A DNA stretch of 64,000 bases from Juglans regia (taxonomy: Eukaryota > Streptophyta > Magnoliopsida > Fagales > Juglandaceae). The notes under the pieces were generated by a model, which had not been told where the DNA came from, searched no databases, and was given only the letters and a program-made list of their open reading frames with translations. The stretch covers positions 283,001-347,000 of the forward strand of contig NW_023361327.1 of NCBI RefSeq assembly GCF_001411555.2, given 5' to 3'. Made by a program: the position numbers and the translations under genes. Of the stretch, positions 54,209 through 64,000 are shown in pieces (positions within the stretch are counted from its first letter, which is position 1; each line of letters begins with the position of its first letter).

Positions 54209-55833
54209 TGATTACGCCCAAAGAATAACCCGATTGTTGCAATATAGATTGGGGTGTCAATTCCACAGGGAGATGGTAGAAACACTAAAAACGACTAAAA
54301 TGTTTAAGAGAACAAAAATCAAAGTAGCAATGTAAGATGAGTCCTTTCTAAAAAGAAATAAATTGAAAAGCCAAAACGTAATAATGAAAAGGTTTGACCA
54401 GAATTAATAGCAGCGAAGCATCGAGAATCCCTTTCTTGAACTTGATAATTCTATTCATAGTAGATTCATTGGATACTCAATAAGAGATCATAGCACCAGA
54501 CTCTCTAACCAAAAAATATATCTTTGTAACCAATTTGTTCAAATGTAATTCTTGAAAACCACTCTTCTTTTGAAAGCACAGGTTGCTATCCTATTAGACT
54601 TAGCTTTAAAGACAACAATATTCTCAATAGCAATACTATAGTAGAGAATCACACCAATAAGATTGACAACCAGATCTGAACATAAACATCTCAACAATCC
54701 CATAGAGAAAGCATGACTGAATCTATGAAAAGCATTGGTTATAAAATTATCCAAATACAAGAAAGACTAATAAGACATGATAAACAAGAATTGCATCAGC
54801 AAGAAAGTTTATTACATGAATCCAATAGAATTGAAATCATCATCATTTAAGCAAGGTCATCCCTACCTTCACCAAGTAATTAGCGCTCCATTCAAAAGAA
54901 GAAGAATTCTTTTTCTGGAAGATGTCTTTCTACCCAAAAGAAACCCCCCTCTCCACGTTATAGACATTTTTCCTTCTTCCTTGAAGTCATCATCTTTTTG
55001 GAAAGAAAATCATGTGCAATTCTCGCGGAGATAGTGTTCCCGATTTCCAATTGCATATTGAAAGCCGTATGTTGAATAGTAAACGACCAAATTAGAAAAT
55101 TGCTATTTCTAGAACAAGTGTAGCAACATTAAGTTTGTTTTCTAACACATCTTGATTCACCTCAATCGAAAATTGGATGGGAAATATATGACCATCATAC
55201 TATTGGCTACTCAGAGAAGCTGCAAATTCTGAATATTTTTCATTAATTGCTTTTTCCTTCCTTGTTTATGATGCAAATCTCTTTGACTTTGGACATGAAA
55301 TTCTCAATTGATTGTTCTTTTCTTTCGTATTAGCCAGACTTCAGCTTAATCATTTTTAAATTCATTCCTACAATAAAATCATTAGACACTTAATCAAAAC
55401 ATGGGCACTATGGAATTAAAGTTTAAATTGGAAAAACATAATCAAAATGCCCAAATAAAACATAATCTAGCAATTAAACTCGTAAGATAAATGTTCAGAG
55501 TACACTTGCATGCACACATCACCCCGACCAGCTTATTGCAAGTCTAGCAATTCAAGCATCAAGGTAACAGAAAGAAAAATATCCCCAACCTGAAATGTAA
55601 AACTTCCACATAAACAAGGCAGTAATATTTAGACATATCAATCAACATATTCATAAGAGATCTGTAGTGCTACCAAAGTTTTTCTATCGAAACAACTCTC
55701 AAAAGTTGTGTGTCTGCGCTAAGCCATAGCCATCTTACCACAATCCAAATACATACAGCTTCAAGCACACCCTCAACAAAAGCATTAACTCCACCTCTGC
55801 CTATGGATTGTCAAGACCTTTCATGCACTCATT
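54209..55833 (-). mobile_element. Solo LTR with TSD GTGGG/GCGGG
   Basis: 1625 bp splitting the gag exactly between the LAR and LFLAHF codons. Plus-strand left end TGATTACG; minus-strand start TAATGAGTGC (probably an original TG). Flanking pentamers GTGGG (54204-54208) and GCGGG (55834-55838) differ by one transition. No internal domain. AT-rich; small open frames are meaningless. Confidence 0.8.
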
Positions 55834-55838
55834 AGCGG

Positions 55839-56390
55839 GCCAGCTCCCAAAAGCTGTCTATGGATCTGGGTGCCAAAGACCCAAACCATACTCTTGTCGG
55901 CCCCTTCAAGGTCAGTGGGAAAGCTCTGGAAGCCGCATCTTCTGAGAAGCCTTGCAGGGTCATGTGAGTCCTAAAGGTTTTCAGGTGTTCAAGGGGGTCT
56001 CTAGGCCCATCGTACATGTCTATGAGGGGAACTCATAACTTTGGTAGTAAGGGTACAACCATCACCTCCTTGTTATAGGGTAGGCCCATACTGGTGAGCA
56101 ATTGGTCTACTGATGACGACGTGCCCATCTTTCTCCCCATTTCTTCGTATTTTCCTTTGAGGTTACGCAGCTCATCCTGCATGTTTTTGTCTTTCTTCCT
56201 CCGCACCACCTCCCCCTCTAGCATTTATGGATCCAACATGCTCGTTGTCACTTGGTCCTGCATCATTCTCTGTTCCATTGGTAGCTACTATGTGCTTCTC
56301 ATTCTCTTTCCGGAGGGTCTCTACTTCGATAGTTAGTTTTTCTGCCATTTGTTCCATCACGGCGAGCCTTGTTTCCATATTTCTTAACAT
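55839..56390 (-). pseudogene. Gypsy gag of the Tat-like element, N-terminal part
   Basis: Minus frames 56390-56172 and 56224-56033 encode a coiled N-terminal region (METRLAVMEQMAEKLTIEVE, DELRNLKGKYEEMG). The frame 56017-55839 has YDGPRDPLEHLKTFRTHM and AFPLTLKGPTRVWFGSL, the conserved gag core. Frameshifts near 56200 and 56025. It lies about 100 bp downstream of the primer-binding site, as gag should. Confidence 0.83.
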
Positions 56391-56485
56391 TGCTTCTTCT
56401 TGTCCGCGAGTTTTCTAAGAATGGGTTATCGCAGGCATACGAAGGACACATGTAAAGTCTATAGAGATCCCACAAACAGTGCCAC

Positions 56486-57204
56486 TGTTAATATCGTGTT
56501 TCAGCCTTTGGGCTGAGTTCCAGCAACTCGGGTTTTGAGTCTTTCACCTACACACTTAAGAAAACACAGGGAGTCGGGGGCCTTGGTCTAGGCCAGGGAG
56601 TCTCCAATGCTAAAGTCTATATATTCCTTAGTAGTTTATACGTGAGTTTAGAGGAATCAGAGAGAGTTCTTCGTACCTAGGGGTCAGCTTTTATAATATG
56701 TTTCCAGGTGGGGACAGCTCATACCTAGCTACGGGGAGTCCATGTCACTTCAATTGTTGGCTTAGTCAAAATCCTTTATTGCGGCATGACTTCTAGGGCA
56801 GCATCACTAATGCAGTGTAGAGTCTGAGTGGTACCATTAATGCGGCATGACTTCCTAACTCACTTTATTTTGTGGACGTTTTCTGTTAAGCCACTACATT
56901 CCTGCTATTAGGAGATTAATAGTTCTCCATATTTTCTGTCCACCTGCCTACACAGGTTCCTAAGGGTAGGGAGTCATCAGGGTGGTCTCAGGTCGGCGAG
57001 TCCCATCTGACCCTACCGTCTGCTTTCCTCATGCGTGGGTTACTTTGTGAGTGGGATTTGCTCATGGGCCGAGCACTCTGTAGAGGCCCACTAACTCCTT
57101 TTAGAGGAGGGTCATTGGGATTGATCGGGCTTTTTGACTTACTTTCCCAATGGTCTCTAATGGGCTTACTATAAGGGCCGGATAGGAGGGAAAATCCCTT
57201 TACA
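56486..57204 (-). repeat. 5' LTR of the Tat-like element
   Basis: 719 bp. Minus-strand start TGTAAAGGGATT and end CGATATTAACA. The following minus-strand bases, TGGCACTGTTTGTGGGATC, form the primer-binding site. It matches 42397-42719 plus 47797-47960. Confidence 0.85.
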
Positions 57205-58500
57205 GGCCTCTTTAATGTTAACGAAAACACAGCACCTTTTGGACAAGAAGATGATGTAGATGCTATTATTAATGTTCAGAGAAGGAAGAATTACATGGTT
57301 TTACATGCGATCTTGATTTCATGTGGGCCAGAAGCATTTTTCGAGATAAGAAGTCATGCTATAATAATAAAACAAAAAAAAATCACAAAAATGCGTTTTA
57401 CTTGCTTTTGAAGAATGATTCATAGGACTCTGTAAATTTCCTAAAACATAAAGCTTGGTTTTGATCTACAGTGGAAAAAATTATATTTGTAGTGGCCAAC
57501 TTCAGATAATTACTACAATATGATGTATATAATCTCGGTTATTAATTAAATAACCAATTTCAAAGTTCCTATGAGATAAGATTAAAGATTAATATTGTCA
57601 TCTTCCACGTTAAAAGCAGAGATCCTCTCTCCGGAGTCCGAAGGGATAGAAACATATATGCATAAAAAGCAAACGAACAAAACAATGATAAAAGTATTAA
57701 TCCATAAATACTTTGGCACCTGGTAATTTGGCAGTAATTAAGCCATTATTAACAATAAAATCTTCTCTTGCAAATACATTCATGAGCTTGATCTCTTTTC
57801 CTCGATACATCTAACAGTACCCTTTTTTCTTGCTCAAGAGTTCAAGCCACTTTGCAATAAGATAAATACGGAATTGGCTACACTCACCTATTTCTTACCC
57901 CAATATATATCATAGACCTTTCAAATTTGGCTTTGTTTTATTGGAAGAGAACGGTACCTGATAAAATACTTGATTGAGTACTTGAAGATAAGCTATATAT
58001 CCTTTTCACAGAACTATAATCCGGGTCGGGCCTAACCGACAAAACCTCGGGTACACCTACAGTATATTAGCTGAACATAAGTTGCAATGAAAAGACCGAC
58101 CTTTCACAATTCCACTCTTCGAACATGAAATCTAAACGACCAATATGATGCAGAATTGAAGCAACTAGATGATTCGTTCTACTGCAAACTAGCCTCATAT
58201 GACATATCCAAGAAATCGTAAAAGAACAAAAACATACGGCCGAGCTCGCGGAAAGTATCTTCATCAATGTCACAGCAAAAGCTGAAGTGGGTATCACAAG
58301 AAGCATGATATATTCACATCTGAGCATCCTTCTCACTGCTCAAAACCACAACCAAAATCAGAACTCACATAAGAAAAACAAACGTTTTAATTTGAAACTA
58401 AAAATGAAACATACCCACTTGCCCAATACTCTTTCTAAGGTTTAACCTTATTAACAATAATTGGATGGTGGTCATGGAGGCTCCTCCACGAGGGATCAAT
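57205..58500. other. AT-rich spacer with a possible exon relic
   Basis: 57210-58060 shows nothing I can name. On the minus strand at 58275-58175, after an acceptor-like CACTTCAG, a frame reads CCDIDEDTFRELGRMFLFFYD, then a stop. I do not recognise it. 58255-58490 matches 27872-28125 in inverted orientation, so this may be a duplicated host gene fragment. Confidence 0.35.
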
Positions 58501-59653
58501 CACTACAACAAATACTACTTTTTTCTAGGAGGGACTGAATTTGGAAAATGTATGACCTTAGTGAGAAAAACGCTTTTCTCACCAACTTCTATCGTGGGAG
58601 ACTCGTGGCATATTATTGGTGACATAAGGTCTCTTTTTCCACCAAAACAATAACTCGAGGGAAAAAAAATACTTTTTCCCACGACATCATTGGCGGAGAA
58701 AGCATTCAGATTTTGCCGCAAATAAGTCATGATTTAGACTTCTCTCGTGAGAAATAAGATAGTTTTCCATGAAGTGAGGTGGTAGATTATTGTTTTACCA
58801 ATGAACCGTTTCATGGAAACTGGATGGTTGATTATTTTCCACGAGTTACTACTGGATGGCTGGTGGCGAGGGGTTTGGAGGAAAATCATGGGGTGGAGGC
58901 TCAAAGCATCGTTGTCGGTTCTTCCCGGCAGCTGGTGGTGGCAGAGATCATGGTAGCACTAGATGAAGGAGAGAAACAGAGAGGGAGATAGATGGTGAGA
59001 GAGAGAGAGAAGATCTGAGAGGGGGAGGCAGTCGAGAGCAAGGTTCTGTTGGGGGGAGAAGAAACCACGATGGCTCGTAATGGTGCTAGTAGATCACGAT
59101 GGCAGCGTCACTAGGACTACCGAAAGGGGAAGGGAGGGAGGTCGTCGGAGGGAGGCCATCGGAGGGAGAGAAGCTTAGCGGCGAGGGTGGCCCAGCTAGT
59201 GGCATTGTGCCGAAAGGAGAGAAACCGAGGGACAAGGAAGAGAGCTACGGGGGGAGTGAGCTTCGGTGGAGAGAAAATAGGGTACGAAAGAGAAAGGAAT
59301 GATCAGAAGGGAGGGTCACTGGCATGAGGCGGCGATGGAGGTGGTGCCTTCGACAGTGGCATGGTTGGGAGGTAACCTGTGGATTTTCGACTGGGGGGAC
59401 GGCACAATGGAGAGAGAGTATCGAGCTGGAGAAGAAAGAAATAAGAGGAATCTTTAAAACTATTTGCGGCAGTTCATTATCGCCGCAAAATCTAATAGTT
59501 CATCGTAGCAAAAACTATTTGCTCGCCGAACTGATCTCGCTACAAAATGCTTGTTCTTTTTCCATAGACATTTTTGTGTTATCAACTAAGTATTTGCCAC
59601 GATGGTAGATCTTGGAAAGAAACTCGTGGGAAAAGGCCAAATTTCTTGTTGTG
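58501..59653. mobile_element. CACTA-like non-autonomous element
   Basis: About 1.15 kb from CACTACAACAAAT (58501) to ATTTCTTGTTGTG (59653); the ends resemble the CACTACAAGAAA inverted repeat with changes. The flanking triplets are AAT and TAG, so no TSD supports the call. The subterminal parts contain repeated short inverted motifs (CGCCGCAAAA, CGTGGGA). A GA-rich middle (58970-59280) gives glycine/glutamate-rich frames without meaning. Confidence 0.5.
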
Positions 59654-59723
59654 TAGGTTAAAATCTTTTAATCGGCCAAGTGGGAATTGACTCAAGAAAT
59701 TTATGGGACAAGTGGATTATTTT

Positions 59724-62235
59724 TGTAACACCCCATTCCCGTAGGCTAGGTGTGTCACGTATTTTTCATGAAAAATAAACCCGGCAAGCGATTCTCTAAT
59801 TTCATAATTGAAAAATAAACTGAAGTAATTTATTATGAAATAAAAGGTCTAATAAAAAATGTCTTCCCAAAAACATTAAAGAAATAACTAAATAAATTTG
59901 TCATAAGAGACACATTTTATTTTAAAAAGTCTGAACAAAACTAAAATGCTCCTTCTACTCCTGGCCTGCCTGCTCGTAATCATCATCTTCACCTGGGTAA
60001 TTAAAAACATGAAAATAAACTAAAATGAGTCGATGACTCAGTAAGAAATCTATCATAACGAAAACGTAATAAACATAAAATTTTCATAAGAACTTTCATG
60101 CTGAACTTAAAATTCATGACTGTTCATGCTAATGCTTATGCTATGTATGACTGAATTATCTGAACTAACTGACTGATTTATCTTACTTATCTGACTGGCC
60201 AACACACTTAACCCTGTGTGCAAGGTTGTGCACCAGCCCCACATCCCGCTGCAGCAAGGGGAACTGCTGATAGTATTCTAGCATACTATGGTGGACCACG
60301 ACTGAGTTCGTGGCTTGCACACCACCCTGAAACTGAACTGCATTGGTACCATGCATCTGAATGGCCATCTTATTAACTGATCTGAACTTATCTTACACTT
60401 GAAGTTAAGATGGCTTACGTGTCTTACACATGAGATGCATGACATATTACATACATAATCATAAATTCTAAATCTGAACGTGATGCGGAATGACATGGTC
60501 GTATGCTATGCTAGATGACATGCTTGCATATGATATGAGCGGTTCATAAATAATGGTTGTCAAAGAACTAGCTTGAATAATACATACATATAAGCTAACT
60601 GTGATGATCCTAATTTATAATCGAATTTACTTACCTCGATGCGTTTCTCCTTGAATAATACTTCGTAACTTGAGACCTATATTCAATAAATAACTATCAC
60701 TAAATTGTTTGGAACTAAAATAAATGCTAATATCTTACTTAACTAAATTCGGAATTCTAAAACATAGTCAAACCAATATTTGTTTAACACTAAAATCAAT
60801 AATTCATAGTATTTAAATTACTTAAAATACTAATTTATAATTTAGTAGAAATACTCGAGCTATTTTTAAATAATTCACAAAAACTTAAATTCTTAAACTA
60901 AGTTTCATTTCTTAACGTAATTATTAAATCTTATAAGAAACTTAATAAATTCCATTAAATTCTTAACATAGAAATTTTATTAAAATCTTACTAAATTGAC
61001 AAAGGAAATATTAACTCAAATATTAGACTTAAAATTATACTTTAAAACATATTTCCAATTCTTTAAACATTTATTAAAAAGAACCTTTAACTAAATATAT
61101 TTATTTAATAAACTCAACTAGTAATATTAAACTCAATATAAATCACTAAAACAATTATTGAAATAAAATGAGATCAAGTCTAACTTAAAATATAAGTTCA
61201 ATTAAACATCATTATAATCTGTAAAAAGGTTAAAAACTCTGGCCCATAAATATAATACTATACTACATGAGCCCAAACAGGAAAATAAGCCCAAACCCAT
61301 CCTCATACGGGCCTAAGGCCCAAGGCCCATCAAAAGAAACCCACGGCTAACATCACAAGGAAACAGAGAGTTCGAGAGAGAGGGTTCTACGATGGAGCTT
61401 ACCGAGAGGGCTGAGGGCGACGGCGGCGCTGGGTTGCAGGGAGTGACCGGCGACGCGACAAGGGGGGTCTCTATGGTGGTGCGACACCGAAGGAAGAGAG
61501 AGAGCGTGAGTTAAGAGAGAGAAACAGTGGGTCCGAAACAAAAGAGAGAGAAGGAGGTGAGGTTGGTGGTCGGCTTACCGAAAATGGGTGGCTGAGCTAG
61601 GGCTGGGCTGGTCGGCACCGTCTGTGATGCCGGAAGGGAGTCCCGCGTCTCTGAGCAGCGTGGAGTTATTGCGAGAAGGAGTGGGTGGCTCACGGTTCTC
61701 TTCCCGTACACGAGGTAAGCCAGATTTATAATAGTAGCTGATAGAGGAAAAAAAATAGGAAAATTCTGGAAGGGTAGAGACGTGCATGAGACTGAGAGTG
61801 TAGACGTGCGGAGTGGAAATCGTTACTCACTACAGAGTCGGTTTCCACTAGAATTTAAATTGACTAAGCTAGTGATAAGGCTGAAAGTAAGTGTAGAATT
61901 TCAAATTGATAGAAGAATGGGATGAAACCTACGGATTGGTGATTTGAAGTTTTCAAACAGCGGCTAACAAAGAGATGAGGTTCGGAGACTAGAATAAAAA
62001 TTTAAACTTTAAATTTCAAAACAAAAATCGTAGTGAATGTAATCTGATACACTTTAGAAATCCTTATTAAAATAAAACTCTAACAAATCATAAATAGCAA
62101 CTATAATAGAAAATATAGAGATAAATTAAATATAAATTCTGATAAAACTATATTCAAATAAATATAAATTCTAAAATAAAAAGTTTACTATGAAAAATTA
62201 CTAATATACCCTAAAACCAAAGTTGGTATGTCACA
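59724..62235 (-). mobile_element. Solo LTR (2.5 kb), TSD ATTTT
   Basis: 2512 bp. Plus-strand ends TGTAACACCCC and GGTATGTCACA; on the minus strand it starts TGTGACATACC. A perfect TSD ATTTT flanks it (59719-59723 and 62236-62240). It contains a GA-rich 5' UTR-like stretch near 61350-61560 (minus) and AT-rich sequence; no retroelement domains, so only the LTR remains. Confidence 0.93.
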
Positions 62236-64000
62236 ATTTTAGAAGTAAGTCAAGGCCCATTAGTGTTGATTGAATACTCAACTTATGAAAATACGGTTAA
62301 TCCAAAGAGATTATTTGGATTATGCCAACTTGCCCAACCCATTTATTAAGTTTTAACACCACTCAAAACGAGCCCAAATATTTCAAAGGTGACCCAAAAC
62401 CCATGCCCATGAATCAGGTCCAGAATCTAGGCACGTCTCCACAGCATGCAAGTTTTCCTCCCACTAGGGTTCACGATAGCACCATATTTATACACCTTAT
62501 ACATGTTCATGCACACTCTCCCTTCCTCCCATCCACAAAATCACACAACAAGTTTTCATCTTCTTCTTCTAGACCCTACTGCACTGCACGCACCAACACC
62601 TTTGTCTGCATGTCTCATTCCTATGCCTCCACACACAACCAACCCCATGAAGACCACGCCGCAACACCTAGTCAGTCCACGTCCAGAAAGCAACCGTAGC
62701 CCACCTCTTCAACATGGAGACAACCCAACCTGCAAACCACCATCACTGAGAGCCAAGCAAATCGAAAAACCACTTGAATCCCTCTATCTAGCCATCACCC
62801 ACCTCCAAACTCTGGCCCAGTTGCACTGCTGCCTTTGCCTTACACCATCGTAGACCCACGCCACCCTAACACCACCCAACACCAACCTGCATGCCTCCAC
62901 TCATGACCTCGAACCTACACCCCAACACTCCTCCTCTATTTTGCCACACAAAAACAGAACATCCCAAAGCGCCATTCACAGCCCTTCCGATGAAGTCCAG
63001 CGATGTCGACAACCCCTCAAAGTCATTGCCACCAGCACAGAAGGTGCCACCGAGCACTACACGCCACTCCAAGTCTTCCGCTTTGCTCTAGTGTAGTGCC
63101 TCCTTGAACTCGATTATGTCCAGCCACCAGTCTGTCACACCAGCTTCGTCGCACAATTTTTGTTCGGTGAGTTACCTCACACAATCCCTCCCTCACTACA
63201 TCTCCTCTAAAGCTTGTTTTCTTCAAATTTCTAGCCTTTGAGTTCTACCCACTTATTATATATAACTACCTAAATGCCCCTAAGATCACGTGATTGCTTC
63301 CAATGAAAAGTTCTAACTTTCTAAGCCTTTTTTTCATTGAATTAATCTACCCATCAATCGTTATTCACTACCCCAAACCCTATGTGGCAAATCGGATTTA
63401 CTAACAAGTGAACCGGTTCTTGCCCCAACCCCTCCATCTCAGTCCCACTCGAAGGAAGCACGATGAGAGAGAGGTTGAAGAGAGAGAGAGAGAGAGAGAG
63501 AGAGCTTGATTAGAGAGAGAGGGAGTTCGATGAGAGAGAGCTTGAGGGCAAAGAGAAGTCGAAGAGAGAAAGAGAGCTTAAGAAGAGAGAGAGAGGTCGA
63601 AGAGAGTGAAAGAGTTTGAGGAGAGAGAGATTGAAATTAGAGTGATCGGTCTGACATAAACAATAAATAACTAAAGAAAGAAAAAGTTACGTCAGGTGTG
63701 GGGTGAATAGTTGCTGATGTATAGCATATCTTGTTGTCATTAAATACATCTTTTCCCTTTTGTTGGAAGTCATGGCATTTGTTTTATTTTATTTCAAATG
63801 GGCCTTGGTCAGATATTGGGTCTGATTGTATATGTCACAAGACACCTATAATATCTTGTGTGAGTTTGGGCTTGATTTTAAATAGACTTGTGATCAAGAT
63901 GGAATTTTGTTAAGTGGATATCGATGAAATTGAGAAGGTATGATATTTTAGAATTATGAGAATTATAGATTTTTTAGAATGCGTGTTTAATTAGAGATTT
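62236..64000 (+). repeat. LTR-like region of the 15625-type group, running off the window
   Basis: TATTTATACA (TATA-like) near 62487 is followed by a C-rich leader-like stretch to about 63170 and a donor-like CGGTGAGTTA at 63169. The right edge (63895-64000: TTAAGTGGATATCGATG, ATTATGAGAATT) matches 17260-17330 of the gag-only Gypsy LTR. The frames at 62322-62853 have no homology I recognise. The region was interrupted by the solo LTR at 59724 and perhaps by a MITE near 63350-63720. Confidence 0.5.
63457..63640. repeat. GA-rich simple sequence
   Basis: Long runs of GAGAGA with AAGAGA and GAGCTT interruptions. It sits inside a possible MITE whose ends read TTATTCACTACCCCAAACC (63359) and GTGTGGGGTGAATAGTT (63700). 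Confidence 0.8.

Larger units (their letters stand above)
42397..57204 (-). mobile_element. Large degenerate Gypsy element (Tat-like), nested with hAT and solo LTRs
   Basis: The 5' LTR is 57204-56486 (minus) and the truncated 3' LTR is 47960-42397, itself split by hAT. The primer-binding site reads TGGCACTGTTTGTGGGATC on the minus strand from 56484. Downstream on the minus strand come gag (56390-53760, split by a solo LTR), protease and pre-RT (53656-53150). RT, RNase H and integrase are absent; a tandem-repeat region and a plus-strand (antisense) frame follow before the 3' LTR. Extra antisense coding and repeats near the 3' end are known from Tat/Ogre elements, hence the tentative lineage. 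Confidence 0.75.

Noticed and set aside
58498..59656. 3-bp TSD for the CACTA-like element
   Set aside because: Triplets are AAT and TAG; no duplication, so only the termini support the call.
62322..62853. Two overlapping proline/histidine-rich plus-strand frames as a gene
   Set aside because: C-rich leader-like LTR sequence produces such frames (compare 15904-16734); no domain or family match recognised.

Overview
This window looks like nuclear DNA of a woody eudicot plant and is almost entirely nested transposable elements. The evidence is plant-type Ty1-copia, chromovirus Ty3-gypsy, L1-like LINE, hAT, CACTA and Tourist-like elements, TRIM and MITE sequences, and an endogenous caulimovirid. 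Broken reading frames, 5' UTR-like GA tracts and AT-rich spacers are everywhere. One small MITE (32981-33205) is of a type I associate with walnut-family (Juglandaceae/Fagales) genomes. That is an impression from memory, not a search result. I see no intact host protein gene, no rRNA or tRNA gene and no CRISPR array.

Layout: 1-468 LTR remnant; 469-851 CACTA end with TTCGAA subterminal repeats; 954-8111 degenerate minus-strand Copia element holding a TRIM (5288-5733) and a 5'-truncated LINE (5941-7950); 8119-9249 unclassified with a small hAT MITE; 9250-14792 complete young chromovirus Gypsy element; 14793-15383 spacer; 15384-15624 plus 21657-about 26995 one L1-like LINE on the minus strand, split by a gag-only Gypsy derivative (15625-21656). 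27007-29066 is spacer with an hAT MITE and a CACTA MITE. 29137-38631 is a rearranged endogenous caulimovirid: a plus-strand half joined tail-to-tail to a minus-strand half, carrying a Tourist-like MITE, an unclassified insertion and a solo LTR (36383-38334). 38632-40534 is a truncated LTR; 40535-42376 is a possible decayed transcription unit. 42397-57204 is a degenerate minus-strand Gypsy element (Tat-like by inference), interrupted by an autonomous-type hAT (42720-47796), two solo LTRs (48321-49774, 54209-55833) and an hAT MITE (51219-51886). 57205-58500 is spacer; 58501-59653 is a CACTA-like non-autonomous element; 59724-62235 is a solo LTR; 62236-64000 is an LTR-like region running off the window.

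The insertion order can be read from target-site duplications (TSDs). Those I matched exactly are TTACA (TRIM), GTCCC (chromovirus), TAGTC (gag-only Gypsy), ACTCTTGG and GCTTTCCC (hAT), ATT (CACTA MITE), TTA (Tourist-like MITE) and TAAAT, ATCTT, ATTTT (solo LTRs). The most notable content is the inverted endogenous pararetrovirus, the hAT element that appears to carry a PPR gene fragment, and the repeat array in the 42-57 kb element built around a 5'-splice-site-like GGTAAGT motif. No genes here form a host pathway; the coding capacity is that of mobile elements and a dead virus.
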